This document shows positions 1-8,934 of a stretch of DNA of 64,000 nucleotides, one piece after another (the stretch's first letter is position 1; every line of letters begins with the position of its first letter). The stretch is from Roseomonas haemaphysalidis (GTDB lineage: Bacteria > Pseudomonadota > Alphaproteobacteria > Acetobacterales > Acetobacteraceae). The notes below the pieces were generated by a model. The model made no database searches. It saw only the letters and a program-made list of their open reading frames with translations, and was not told the origin of the DNA. A program made the translations under genes and the position numbers. Where the stretch lies: NCBI RefSeq assembly GCF_017355405.1, contig NZ_CP061177.1:2711001-2775000 (forward strand), written 5' to 3'.

Positions 1-222
1 CCGCAGGCCGATGTGGCAGCCGAGGTCGCCAACCGGGGGGCACGGCATTTCAACACCGGGCTGCGGGCCTATTACTTCGGACTGGCGGCCCTGGCGTGGA
101 TCGTCCATCCGGTGGCGCTGATGCTGGCCAGCCTGCTTGTGCTGTCCGAGCTGCACCGGCGCGAATTCCGGTCCGTCGTGCGCGATGCGCTGCTCATCCG
201 GCCGCCTGCGGATTGCCCCTGA
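1..222 (+). CDS. DUF599 family membrane protein, 3' end (partial)
   Basis: The reading frame is open from the first base of the window, so only the C-terminal 73 residues are seen and the start lies outside. The visible part holds hydrophobic stretches (AYYFGLAALAWIVHPVALML and the following LASLLVL) and ends in a short charged tail, HRREFRSVVRDALL. This layout, with NTGLRAYYFGLAALAW, is typical of the C-terminal end of DUF599 inner-membrane proteins, whose function is unknown. It is followed by a 130-nt gap before a secreted binding protein on the same strand. The family call rests on a short fragment and is moderately sure. Confidence 0.6.
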   Translation, partial: PQADVAAEVANRGARHFNTGLRAYYFGLAALAWIVHPVALMLASLLVLSELHRREFRSVVRDALLIRPPADCP

Positions 223-352
223 ACACGGCAAGGGCAGCATCTGCCCACGGAGGCAGCAGACCGCATCTGGCAGGGTGATTTCGCTGTTCCCGCACTGCTT
301 GACCATCCCCTCCCCGCCCCGTCCTCTTGCGCGGAAACGGAGGCCTCAAGCC

Positions 353-1369
353 ATGCAACGTCGTCACCTGATGCTCGCCGCCGGCGCGGCGCTGTCCCTT
401 CCCGCCATCCGCCCCGCGGCGGCGCAGGCGGCACCGGTCCGGTTCGCCCTGGACTGGGCCCTGCAGGGCAACCACGCCATGTGGGTGCTGGCGGACGACA
501 AGGGCATCTTCCGGGACAACGGCCTTTCGGTGAAGATCGATCGGGGCTTCGGCTCGGGCGACACGGCGGTCAAGGTGGCGGCCGGTGCCTACGACCTCGG
601 CTTCACCGACATCAGCACCGCCGTGAAGTTGAATGCCGAGAACCCGGACAAGCGGCTGGTTTCCATCTATCAGGTGTTCGACCGCACGGCGGCGGCGCTG
701 ATCACGCTGAAGGGCCGTGGCATCGCCGGGCCACGGGACGTGGCCGGCAGGAAGCTGGGCTCGCCCGAGGGCGAAGGCAGCCGGATGATGTTTCCCGCCT
801 TCGCCAAGGCCGCCGGAATCGACGCCGCCAAGGTGAACTGGACCAGCATGGCGGCCAACCTGCGCGACACCATGCTCGCGCAGGGCCAGGTGGACGCGGT
901 GACCGGCTTCCTGTTCACCACCTACTTCAACCTCGTCGGCATCGGCATCCCCGAGGACAACATCCTGGCCTGGCCCTATGCGGAGAACGGGCTGGACCTC
1001 TATGGCTCGGCCGTCGTGGCGCGTGCCGACTGGCTGGAAAAGAACCCGCAGGTCGCCGCGGCCTTTGTGAAATCCTCGATCCTCGGCCTGCGGGCGCTGC
1101 TGGCCGACATCCCCGGTGGCATGGCGGCGATCCAGAAGCGCGAGGCGCTGTTCGACACGGCGCTGGAAGCCCGCCGCTTCGCCATGACGCGCGACCGGTC
1201 GATCCTGACACCCAATGTCCGGCAGCACGGCATCGGCTACCTCGACATGGCGCGGGCCGAAACCCTGATCCGGGTCAATGCAGAGGCCTATCGGGTCGCC
1301 AACCCACCGAGCGCCGCGAGCATGTTTACCGACAAATTCCTGCCGCCCGCGTCTGAGCGGCAGGTCTGA
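353..1369 (+). CDS. ABC transporter substrate-binding protein, NMT1/THI5-like
   Basis: Predicted periplasmic binding protein of 338 residues for an aromatic-sulfonate, nitrate or pyrimidine-type importer. The N-terminus has an RRHLML basic patch and a hydrophobic core ending in AAAQA, a signal peptide of about 26 residues. The mature part begins with the family pattern FALDWALQGNHAMWVLADDKG, then has GSGDTAVKVAAGAYDLGFTD, as in NMT1/SsuA-like proteins. The ATG at 353 is chosen because GGAGG lies nine bases before it (339-343) and because it gives the signal peptide; the frame stays open further upstream but without export sequence. No permease or ATPase gene is adjacent, so it is an orphan here. 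The substrate cannot be told from the sequence. Confidence 0.85.
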   Translation: MQRRHLMLAAGAALSLPAIRPAAAQAAPVRFALDWALQGNHAMWVLADDKGIFRDNGLSVKIDRGFGSGDTAVKVAAGAYDLGFTDISTAVKLNAENPDKRLVSIYQVFDRTAAALITLKGRGIAGPRDVAGRKLGSPEGEGSRMMFPAFAKAAGIDAAKVNWTSMAANLRDTMLAQGQVDAVTGFLFTTYFNLVGIGIPEDNILAWPYAENGLDLYGSAVVARADWLEKNPQVAAAFVKSSILGLRALLADIPGGMAAIQKREALFDTALEARRFAMTRDRSILTPNVRQHGIGYLDMARAETLIRVNAEAYRVANPPSAASMFTDKFLPPASERQV

Positions 1370-1433
1370 CAGCCAGGGCTTCCGCAACCAAGCCGGCCAC
1401 CGGGGCGTCACCTTCCAGGACCAGGAGGCGCCC

Positions 1434-1976
1434 ATGACGCGGATCATCATTACCCTTGCGGCTGCTTTGCTGGCCGGCGCGGCGCAGGCCGCGCCGGTGC
1501 GGGAAGCGGCCACCGGCCTGATTGTCGATCCGCCCGCTGGCTATGCCGTGCAGGCACAGGCGCCCGACCAGCAGCATGCCGCGCGATTGTCGGTCAAGCG
1601 ACCGACCGACACGGATGGCGGCTGCCAGATCGGCTTTTCAGCCACGGCCGCGAATGCCCGCTTCACCCAGCCGCAGATCAACGCAATCACCGGCGGCAGC
1701 GCGTGGCAGGATGCCGCCAAGGCGGCCCTTGCCCCCGTCTACGACATCACCGAAACCCGCGTCGTGGATTTCGGCAACACGCGCGGCCTGGAATTGCAGG
1801 CCGATTTCAAGCAGCGCCGCGAGCTACCACCGCGCGCGCAGCAGGTCCGTTCCTACTTCGCCATCATGGAAACGCCGCGCGGCCGGACCACCGTGGTGTG
1901 CGTGGCTGACCGTTCGGACTTCACTGCTCGGTTGTCTGACTTCACCGCCATCGCCCACGGCACCACGCCACCCTGA
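1434..1976 (+). CDS. Small exported protein of unknown function
   Basis: A 180-residue protein that I do not recognise. Residues 1-19 (MTRIIITLAAALLAGAAQA) form a clear signal peptide, so the product is expected in the periplasm or outside. The mature protein contains two cysteines (in GGCQIGF and VVCVADR) that could form a disulfide, and otherwise looks like a compact soluble domain. An AGGAGG motif sits just before the ATG. It lies 64 nt after the binding-protein gene on the same strand and could be cotranscribed with it. It is convergent with the ATPase gene that follows. Confidence 0.6.
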   Translation: MTRIIITLAAALLAGAAQAAPVREAATGLIVDPPAGYAVQAQAPDQQHAARLSVKRPTDTDGGCQIGFSATAANARFTQPQINAITGGSAWQDAAKAALAPVYDITETRVVDFGNTRGLELQADFKQRRELPPRAQQVRSYFAIMETPRGRTTVVCVADRSDFTARLSDFTAIAHGTTPP

Positions 1977-2004
1977 GCCAGGCAACCGAACGGCAGCTTC
2001 GCTT

Positions 2005-3483
2005 TCATGGGGCGTTCGGGTCGCCAGGCGCCGTTTCCCAACCCAACCCGACCAGCGCCGCGATGCGCCGCCCCGCGGCATCGGGGCGGCACACGATGGC
2101 CCCCTGCTCCTCCATGTACGACAAGAGCCGCCGGGCCCGTCCGACGGAGCGTGTGCCATAGGCCTGGGCGATCACCGCGTCCGACGGGCAAGGTGCCCGC
2201 TCCAACGCCGTGCGGGCGAGTAGCAGGAACACGCCCTGCACATCCTCCGGCAAGGTGGCGGCCCGCTCCTCCACCTTCGCCCACTCGTCGCTTTCCGCCG
2301 CGGCGGCACTGATGCCGGCGCGGGCCACCGCCAGCAGCCGGCGGAAGGCCGGGATCTCGGGAGGCTTGCCCGGCACGGCATGGATGCGCAGCCGGACCAG
2401 GAAGTCCTGGTACAGCACGGAGACGCTGCGGAAGGCCGCCTCCGGTTCCGCCAGGATCTGGCGCAAGATGCCATCCAGCTGTGCCTTGCGGGCGATGACA
2501 TCTTCCGGGCTGGGTGGCGCCTCGGCACGCGGGGGTGCCGCGGCAGGGCGGGCCTGGGCCAGCTGCGCCAGGATATCCGGCGGCGGGGCGGCGGGGCGCC
2601 TTGGCGGCGGGCGCACCGGGTCCGGCTGCGCGGCCGCGCTCATCACCAATTCCCGCGCATCCTCGGGCGCCGTCTGCGGCAGCGGGATCAGCGAGGGATT
2701 GGTGCCGCGCGATTCGGTTTCCACCACGCCGATGCGGATCGGCAGCGGGCGGCGTGACAATGCGGGGCCGAGCGCCACGAAGCTGCCGCGCGGCAGGTCA
2801 CGGAACATCTCTGCCTGCCGCCGCTCCATGCCCAAGAGGTCGGCGGCCCGCGCCATGTCGATATCCAGGAAGGTGCGGCCCATCAGGAAGTTGGAGGCCT
2901 CGGCGGCGACGTTCTTGGCCAGCTTGGCCAGCCGCTGCGTCGCGATGATGCCCGCCAGGCCGCGCTTGCGCCCGCGCGACATCAGGTTCGCCATGGCCCC
3001 CAGCGAGGCCCGCCGCGCCTCGTCCGATACCTCGCCGGCGGCGGCGGGCGCGAAGAGCTGCGCCTCGTCCACCACCACCAGCATGGGCGCCCAGTGATCC
3101 CGGTCGGCATCGAACAATCCGCCTAGAAATGCTGCGGCGTGGCGCATCTGCCCGTCGGCATCCAGCCCTTCCAGGTTCAGCACCACGGACACCCGGTGGG
3201 TCCGCACGCGATCGGCGGCGCGTTGCAGCGCTGCCTCGCTATGCTCGGCCGCGTCGATCACCAGGTGGCCGAAGCGGTCCGCCAGGGTCACGAAGTCCCC
3301 TTCCGGATCGATCACCGCCTGCTGCACCCAGGGCGCGGACTGCTCCAGCAGCCGGCGTAGTAGATGCGACTTGCCGGAACCGGAATTGCCCTGCACCAGC
3401 AGGCGGGTGGCCAGCAGTTCCTCCAGGTCGAGGCTGGCCGGCTGCCCGGTGGTGGTGGTGCCCATCTCGATGCCGACTGTCAT
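2005..3483 (-). CDS. HerA/DUF87-type ATP-binding protein
   Basis: A 492-residue P-loop ATPase. Walker A is GNSGSGKS at residues 32-39, and Walker B is MLVVVDEAQLF; MSRGRKRGLAGIIATQRLAKL resembles the sensor region of HerA/VirB4/FtsK-like motors with a DUF87-type core. The C-terminal third is proline/alanine-rich and then helical, without a recognised domain. The start at 3483 (MTVGIEMGTTTTG) puts the P-loop close to the N-terminus, as usual for this family; the frame is open further upstream but reads as antisense of the next gene. It is divergent from the amidohydrolase gene with an 81-nt gap. HerA usually pairs with the nuclease NurA or sits in defence modules, and no such partner is present. 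Function is inferred only as an ATP-driven motor, perhaps DNA-linked. Confidence 0.7.
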   Translation of the reverse strand: MTVGIEMGTTTTGQPASLDLEELLATRLLVQGNSGSGKSHLLRRLLEQSAPWVQQAVIDPEGDFVTLADRFGHLVIDAAEHSEAALQRAADRVRTHRVSVVLNLEGLDADGQMRHAAAFLGGLFDADRDHWAPMLVVVDEAQLFAPAAAGEVSDEARRASLGAMANLMSRGRKRGLAGIIATQRLAKLAKNVAAEASNFLMGRTFLDIDMARAADLLGMERRQAEMFRDLPRGSFVALGPALSRRPLPIRIGVVETESRGTNPSLIPLPQTAPEDARELVMSAAAQPDPVRPPPRRPAAPPPDILAQLAQARPAAAPPRAEAPPSPEDVIARKAQLDGILRQILAEPEAAFRSVSVLYQDFLVRLRIHAVPGKPPEIPAFRRLLAVARAGISAAAAESDEWAKVEERAATLPEDVQGVFLLLARTALERAPCPSDAVIAQAYGTRSVGRARRLLSYMEEQGAIVCRPDAAGRRIAALVGLGWETAPGDPNAP

Positions 3484-3564
3484 CCCGCTCTCCGCTGCGA
3501 GGCAGGGGTATAGACCCGCCCCGCCGGGCTTGCCATTCGCGCCAGGGGTCTGGACGATGGCCGG

Positions 3565-5052
3565 ATGAACCGAATGATGATCACCGGCGTGCGGGTCCTG
3601 ACACCCGACGCGACCGAAGCCCCCTTCGCCTCCCTGCTGGTGGAGGACGGGCGCATCGCAGCCGTGCTGCCGCCCGATGCCGCCATCGCGGATGCCGCCC
3701 TCCATGATGCGAGCGGCCGCCTGGTCATTCCGGGGCTGGTCAACGCGCATACGCATGGCCACGGCGGCCTGGCCAAGGGGTCGGGCGACAAGTGGGACCT
3801 GGCGCTGTTGCTGGCCCACGCACCCTGGGTCAGCGGCGGCCGTGGGCTGGACGACAAGCGCCTGTCCACCACGCTGGCGGCGGTCGAGATGCTGAAGAAG
3901 GGCTGCACCGCGGCCTTCGACCTCGCGGCGGAATTTCCCGCCCCCACGCCCGATGGTCTGGACGCCATGGCGGAAGCTTACGGCGCCGTCGGCCTGCGTG
4001 CCGTGCTGGCCCCCATGGTCGGCGACCGGACCTTCTTCCAGGCCACGCCAGGGCTGCTGGACGCATTGCCGGACCAGCACCGCGAGCGCGCCGGCGGCCT
4101 GCGCATGCCGCCGGCGGAAGACATCCTCCAGGCCATAGGGTCCGCGGCCCGAAACTGGCGCCATGGCGCCGCCGGCGTGCAGCTGGGTGTCGCCCCCACC
4201 ATCCCGCTGCACTGCTCAGATGCCTTCATGCAGGGCTGCCAGCGGCTAGCTGAGGAATTCGGCCTGCGCATGCAGACCCACGTCTCCGAGGCCCGCTACC
4301 AGGCAGCGGGGGGCGAGGTGCAGTACGGGTCCACCCTGCTGGCCCAGATGGACCGGCTGGGACTGGTGACCGAGCGCTTCAGCGTGGCGCACGGCGTGTG
4401 GCTGACGCCGGAGGATCTGGCGCTGATGGCGCAGCGTGGCGCAGGGCTGGCGCACAACCCGGGTGCGAACATGCGCCTGGCATCCGGCATCGCACCCGCC
4501 CGGGCGGCCATCGCGGCCGGCGTCACGGTCGGCATCGGCACAGACGGCTCCTCGTCGTCCGACAACCAGAACATGTTTGAATCGATGCGCCTCGCCGCCT
4601 TCGCGTCGCGGCTGTGGGAAGGTGCGGAGGAAGCTGACTGGCTCGGCACCGCCGAGACGGTCCGACTGGCCACGGCAGGTTCGGCGGCTCTGCTCGGCCT
4701 TGATGCCGGCAGCATCGCGCCCGGCAAGCTGGCGGACCTCGTGTTTCTGGACCTCGACCACGTGAACTGGCTGCCGCTGAACAACGCCGCCAACCAGTTG
4801 GTCTGGACCGAGGACGGCAGCGCCGTGCGCGATGTCATGATCGGTGGCGACTGGAAGCTGCGGGACGGCAAGGTGTTGGGCGTGGACGAAGCCAAGCTGG
4901 CCCGGGATGCCCGCGCCGCCGGGACCAGGCTGGCGGAAGCCAATGCCGCGACGCGCGAATGGTGCGAGGCCGTCGCCCCCTTCGTCGCCTGCCACTGCCG
5001 CGCTCTGGCCGGCCGCTTCACCCGCGTGCAGCGGTTGCTGCGCGCCGACTGA
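3565..5052 (+). CDS. Amidohydrolase (ATZ/TRZ, cytosine-deaminase-like family)
   Basis: A 495-residue metal-dependent hydrolase of the amidohydrolase superfamily. Metal-binding elements appear in order: NAHTHGHGG near residue 62, the histidine in MQTHVSEA, the histidine in SVAHGVWL, and GIGTDGSSSSDNQNMFE with the catalytic aspartate. This set is typical of enzymes deaminating or dechlorinating ring compounds (guanine deaminase, S-adenosylhomocysteine deaminase, atrazine chlorohydrolase). The N- and C-terminal beta-sandwich parts are also present (LVIPGLVNAH and GKLADLVFLD). It is divergent from the HerA-like ATPase and convergent with fusA. The natural substrate cannot be assigned. Confidence 0.82.
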   Translation: MNRMMITGVRVLTPDATEAPFASLLVEDGRIAAVLPPDAAIADAALHDASGRLVIPGLVNAHTHGHGGLAKGSGDKWDLALLLAHAPWVSGGRGLDDKRLSTTLAAVEMLKKGCTAAFDLAAEFPAPTPDGLDAMAEAYGAVGLRAVLAPMVGDRTFFQATPGLLDALPDQHRERAGGLRMPPAEDILQAIGSAARNWRHGAAGVQLGVAPTIPLHCSDAFMQGCQRLAEEFGLRMQTHVSEARYQAAGGEVQYGSTLLAQMDRLGLVTERFSVAHGVWLTPEDLALMAQRGAGLAHNPGANMRLASGIAPARAAIAAGVTVGIGTDGSSSSDNQNMFESMRLAAFASRLWEGAEEADWLGTAETVRLATAGSAALLGLDAGSIAPGKLADLVFLDLDHVNWLPLNNAANQLVWTEDGSAVRDVMIGGDWKLRDGKVLGVDEAKLARDARAAGTRLAEANAATREWCEAVAPFVACHCRALAGRFTRVQRLLRAD

Positions 5053-5068
5053 GCAGCACGCAACGCGA

Positions 5069-5101
5069 AACGGCGCCGGCGGTCATCCCGCCGGCGCCGT
5101 T
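5069..5101. terminator. Strong hairpin between amidohydrolase and fusA
   Basis: A perfect 14-bp inverted repeat: the left arm at 5069-5082 begins AACGGCGCCGGC, the right arm is 5088-5101, and the loop is 5 nt. It lies 17 nt after the amidohydrolase stop and 41 nt after the fusA stop on the other strand, so it can terminate both convergent transcripts. There is no clear T-run. Confidence 0.7.
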
Positions 5102-5109
5102 CCCTGGGC

Positions 5110-5129
5110 GGCCCCGCCAGGGCGGGGCC
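5110..5129. terminator. Second hairpin behind fusA
   Basis: GGCCCCGCC (5110-5118) and GGCGGGGCC (5121-5129) form a perfect 9-bp stem with a 2-nt loop, 12 nt from the fusA stop codon. It is probably the fusA-proximal terminator, in tandem with the hairpin at 5069-5101. Confidence 0.6.
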
Positions 5130-5141
5130 ACCGTCACGCCC

Positions 5142-7229
5142 TTAGGCGCTCTTCTTGGTGATCTCTTCGGCGACGTTGCGCGGCACCGGGTCGTAGTGGT
5201 GGAAGGACATCGAGAAGGACGCACGGCCCTTGGTCATGCCACGCAGGTTGGAGATGTAGCCGAACATCTCCTTCAGCGGCACGTGGGCGCGCACGATGAC
5301 CGAGGTGCCGGCCATGTCCTGCGACTGGATCACACCGCGGCGACGGTTGAGATCGCCCACCACGTCACCGACGTGGTCCTGCGGCGTGGTCACTTCCACG
5401 TCCATGATCGGCTCCAGGATCACCGGGCCGGCCTTCTTCATGCCTTCGCGGAAGCAGGCCTTGCCGGCGATCTCGAACGCCAGGGCGCTGGAGTCGACGT
5501 CATGGTACTTGCCGTCCACCAGGGAGAACTTGAAGTCCACCGTGGGGAAGCCGGCCAGCACGCCCGTCTCGGCCTGCACCTTGATGCCCTTGTCGACGGC
5601 CGGGATGTATTCCTTCGGCACCGAGCCACCGACGACGGCGTTGACGAACTCGATGCCCTCGTTCCGCTCCTTGGGCTCGAACATGATCTTCACCTCGGCG
5701 TACTGGCCCGAGCCACCCGACTGCTTCTTGTGGGTGTAGGTCTCGGTGTGCGCCTTGGTGATCGTCTCGCGGTAGGCCACCTGCGGCGCGCCGATGTTGG
5801 CGTCCACGCCGTACTCGCGGCGCAGGCGGTCGACGATGATCTCGAGGTGCAGCTCGCCCATGCCGGACAGGATGGTCTGGCCGGTTTCCTGGTCGGTGCG
5901 CAGGCGCAGCGAGGGGTCCTCGCCGGCCAGCTTCTGCAGGCCGAGCGTCATCTTCTCGACGCCGTCCTTGGTCTTCGGCTCGACCGAGATGTCGATGACC
6001 GGCACCGGGAAGGCCATGCGCTCCAGCACCACCGGGTCGGCGGCGTCGGCCAGGGTGTCACCCGTGCCGGTGTCCTTCATGCCCACGATGGCGACGATGT
6101 CGCCGGCGTAGATTTCCTTCACTTCCTCACGCTTGTCGGCGTGCATCTGGAACATGCGGCCGATGCGCTCCTTGTGACCCTTCGTGGTGTTCATGAAGGT
6201 GTCGCCCGAGCGGATGATGCCGGCATAGACGCGGACGAAGGTCAGGTTGCCGTACTTGTCGTTGATGATCTTGAAGGCCAGCGCGGCGAAGGGCGCGTCC
6301 TCGCGGGCGGGGATGATGCGGGCGGGGTTCGCCGGATCTTCCTCGACACCCTCTTCCAGGGCGACCTTGATGCCCGGGACGTCGGTCGGCGCCGGCAGGT
6401 AGTCGATCACGCCGTCCAGCAGCGGCTGCACGCCCTTGTTCTTGAAGGCCGAGCCGCAGAACACGGGGCGGAAGGTGCCGTCGATCGTGCCGCGCTTGAT
6501 GCAGCGCTTCAGCGTCTCGACCGAGACGTCACCCTTCTCGAAGTATTCCTCCATCGCCTCGTTGTCCACCGACACGGCGGTGTCCAGCAGGGTCTGGCGG
6601 TACTCGGCCGCCTTCTCCTTCAGGTCGTCGGGGATCTCTTCCTCGTGGTACTTCGCGCCCAGCTCGTCGCCCTGCCAGATCAGCGCCTTCATCTCGACCA
6701 GGTCGACGACGCCCTTCAGGGTGTCCTCGATGCCGATCGGCAGCTGCAGCGCCACCCAGTTGATGCCCAGCTTCTCGGTCAGCGTGTCCGCGGCGCGGTA
6801 GAAGTCGGCGCCCGTGCGGTCCAGCTTGTTGATGAAGATGATGCGGGGAACGTTGTAGCGGTCGGCCAGGCGCCAGTTGGTTTCGGACTGCGGCTGCACG
6901 CCGGCCACGCCCTCGATGATGAACACGGCGCCGTCGAGCACGCGCAGCGAGCGGTTCACCTCGATGTTGAAGTCGATGTGGCCCGGGGTGTCGATGACGT
7001 TGATCCGGTGGTCCTTCCACTCGGCCGTCACGGCGGCGGAGGTGATCGTGATGCCACGCTCACGCTCCTGCTCCATGTAGTCCGTCGTGGTGTTGCCCTC
7101 GTGGACCTCACCGATCTTGTGGGACTTGCCGGTGTAGTAAAGGATCCGCTCGGTGGTCGTGGTCTTGCCGGCGTCGATGTGCGCGGTGATGCCGATATTG
7201 CGGATGCGGTCGAGGGGGGTGCGCGCCAC
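5142..7229 (-). CDS. fusA: Elongation factor G
   Basis: Translation elongation factor G, the GTPase that moves tRNA and mRNA through the ribosome. The 695-residue product has the expected length. The N-terminal GTPase domain shows [19 protein letters not shown] (P-loop), [12 protein letters not shown] (switch), DTPGH and [10 protein letters not shown]. Domains II-V follow, with [20 protein letters not shown] near the C-terminus. The start is GTG at 7229: a GGAGG at 7236-7240 lies six bases before it, and the protein then begins [14 protein letters not shown] as in other EF-Gs. No rpsL, rpsG or tuf is adjacent, so this copy is outside the usual str operon and may be a second copy. Very sure of the function. 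Confidence 0.97.
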   Translation of the reverse strand: MARTPLDRIRNIGITAHIDAGKTTTTERILYYTGKSHKIGEVHEGNTTTDYMEQERERGITITSAAVTAEWKDHRINVIDTPGHIDFNIEVNRSLRVLDGAVFIIEGVAGVQPQSETNWRLADRYNVPRIIFINKLDRTGADFYRAADTLTEKLGINWVALQLPIGIEDTLKGVVDLVEMKALIWQGDELGAKYHEEEIPDDLKEKAAEYRQTLLDTAVSVDNEAMEEYFEKGDVSVETLKRCIKRGTIDGTFRPVFCGSAFKNKGVQPLLDGVIDYLPAPTDVPGIKVALEEGVEEDPANPARIIPAREDAPFAALAFKIINDKYGNLTFVRVYAGIIRSGDTFMNTTKGHKERIGRMFQMHADKREEVKEIYAGDIVAIVGMKDTGTGDTLADAADPVVLERMAFPVPVIDISVEPKTKDGVEKMTLGLQKLAGEDPSLRLRTDQETGQTILSGMGELHLEIIVDRLRREYGVDANIGAPQVAYRETITKAHTETYTHKKQSGGSGQYAEVKIMFEPKERNEGIEFVNAVVGGSVPKEYIPAVDKGIKVQAETGVLAGFPTVDFKFSLVDGKYHDVDSSALAFEIAGKACFREGMKKAGPVILEPIMDVEVTTPQDHVGDVVGDLNRRRGVIQSQDMAGTSVIVRAHVPLKEMFGYISNLRGMTKGRASFSMSFHHYDPVPRNVAEEITKKSA

Positions 7230-7623
7230 GGGGGGCCTCCATACGCGTCGCGGCGCCAGCCGCGCTTGAATCATGATTTGGGCGGGCGGCGGATCGTCTT
7301 TCCGCCGGCCTGCCCCGAGCTTCGCTAGCCTGGTCGCCGCGACCGGAGCATCCGACCGCCCTGGGGCGGGGATACGGGCCAGGCTTGAACGTTGCCTGAC
7401 GCCGCCGATGCCGGAACAATCGCCGCGGCCCGTTGGCTCCGGAAACCCGTGAAGCGAGTCCGCCGCAAGCCGGCCGTTGCGGGCGGCAGATGCACCGGAT
7501 TGCCTTTCAATGCAAGCAATAACCCAGCGCGGACCCCGCTTGCAGGGCAGCCGGACCGTGCATGGACGCAAGGTTGCGGTTTCTTTCCACCCGCTGGCCG
7601 CCGCTATGGCGCATACTCGGCGG
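7230..7623. other. 394-nt gene-free stretch: fusA leader and upstream region of the DUF1800 gene
   Basis: I see no credible gene here; the open frames on both strands lack coding character or ribosome sites. It must hold the fusA promoter (minus strand) and that of the DUF1800 gene (plus strand). Small dyads are visible: CGGCGG/CCGCCG at 7287-7307, CCGCCC-TG-GGGCGG at 7356-7369, and TGCAAGC/GCTTGCA at 7511-7544 with a 20-nt loop. No consensus promoter or known riboswitch stood out. Confidence 0.4.
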
Positions 7624-8934
7624 ATGGACCAGCGCAGCCTGATCGCCGCCATCCGCTTCGGCCTGGGCCCCCGGCCGGACCAGCCCCTGCCGGGCGACGT
7701 CCCCGCCTGGCTGAAGGCGCAGATCCGCTCCCCGGAAACCGACCTCGCCCTGCCGGAGGGCTGGGAGCGCCCGCCCACGGTGGCCGACGGGCTCGACCTC
7801 CGGCGGCAGGACGAGCTGGCCCCGGTGGAGGCGGGCAAACCATCCCGGCAAGTGGTGCTGAACGGCGCCGAGGCGCAGGCCCTGATCCGCAATGCCGTCA
7901 CGACCCAGACCCCCTTCCGGGAGCGGCTGGTGTTGTTTTGGGCCAACCACCTGACGGTCAGCACGCGCGAGGGTGCCGTGCGGGCTTTGGTCGGCGACTT
8001 CGTCCGCAGCGCGATCCGCCCGCATGTGGGCGGACGGTTCGAGGACATGCTGGTTGGCTCGACCCATCATCCCGCGATGCTGTTCTACCTCAACCAGAAC
8101 GCCTCGGTCGGGCCCGGCAGCCGGATCGGCCTTCGGCAAGGGCGGGGCCTGAACGAGAATCTCGCGCGCGAGGTGATGGAGCTGCATTCGCTTTCGCCCG
8201 CCGCCGGCTACAGCCAGGAGGACGTGACCGAATTCGCCCGCCTGCTGACCGGATTGACGGTGGAGCGGCTTCGCGAGCCACTGGGCAGCCGGTTCCAGCC
8301 CGACGCGCACGAACCGGGCCCCAGGACCATCCTGGGCCAGCGGTTCGAGGAAGGCCCCGGGCAGGTGGACACGGCCCTCCGGTGGCTGGCCAACCACGAG
8401 GCGACGCACCGGCACCTGGCCGTGAAGCTGGCCCGGCATTTCGTGGCGGACGATCCAGGCCCTGGCACCGTCGAATATCTGTTCGGCGTCCTGCGGGATA
8501 CGCGCGGCGACCTCGGTGCCGTGGCGGAAGCCCTGGTGGATCTGCCGGAAGCCTGGCAGGCGCCGCTGAGCAAGCTGCGCAGCCCACAGGATTTCATGAT
8601 CGCCAGCTATCGGCTGCTGAACGGCGGCGCGGATGCCGCGCAGGTGGTGGCGGGCGGGATGCGGAGCCTCGGCCAGGATATCTGGTCGGCCCCCGCCCCC
8701 ATCGGCTGGCCCGACACGGCGGAAGGGTGGGTCAGCGCCGAAGGCATGATCCAGCGCATGGAAGTCGCCTACAATGTCGCTGGCCGGCACAGTCGGCTGG
8801 ACCCCAACGACCTGCTGGACGCCGCCCTGGGCCCGCTGGCCCGTCATGAAACGGTGCAGGCGGTGCGTCGTGCCGGTTCCACCCGGGACGGCCTGACCCT
8901 GCTGCTTGCCAGCCCGGAGTTCCAACGCCGATGA
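7624..8934 (+). CDS. DUF1800 domain protein
   Basis: A 436-residue DUF1800 protein. It begins with the family's usual opening, a short Leu/Arg helix with [15 protein letters not shown], followed by [12 protein letters not shown], a segment that brings the first conserved residues together, and [15 protein letters not shown]. These are hallmark motifs of DUF1800. The family is nearly always found next to DUF1501 and has no firm biochemical function. There is no obvious signal peptide with the ATG at 7624; the open frame extends upstream to 7477, but this start matches the family. The stop overlaps the next start by 4 nt (ATGA), so the two are translationally coupled. Confidence 0.85.
   Translation: MDQRSLIAAIRFGLGPRPDQPLPGDVPAWLKAQIRSPETDLALPEGWERPPTVADGLDLRRQDELAPVEAGKPSRQVVLNGAEAQALIRNAVTTQTPFRERLVLFWANHLTVSTREGAVRALVGDFVRSAIRPHVGGRFEDMLVGSTHHPAMLFYLNQNASVGPGSRIGLRQGRGLNENLAREVMELHSLSPAAGYSQEDVTEFARLLTGLTVERLREPLGSRFQPDAHEPGPRTILGQRFEEGPGQVDTALRWLANHEATHRHLAVKLARHFVADDPGPGTVEYLFGVLRDTRGDLGAVAEALVDLPEAWQAPLSKLRSPQDFMIASYRLLNGGADAAQVVAGGMRSLGQDIWSAPAPIGWPDTAEGWVSAEGMIQRMEVAYNVAGRHSRLDPNDLLDAALGPLARHETVQAVRRAGSTRDGLTLLLASPEFQRR

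Noticed and set aside
4959..7328. A 789-codon open frame on the plus strand opposite fusA
   Set aside because: It is antisense to the certain fusA gene, with the His/Leu/Asp/Val/Gly-rich composition typical of the complement of a high-GC gene.
7380..7500. Possible riboswitch or small RNA in the fusA/DUF1800 spacer
   Set aside because: Only short stems were found and no known riboswitch core could be matched.
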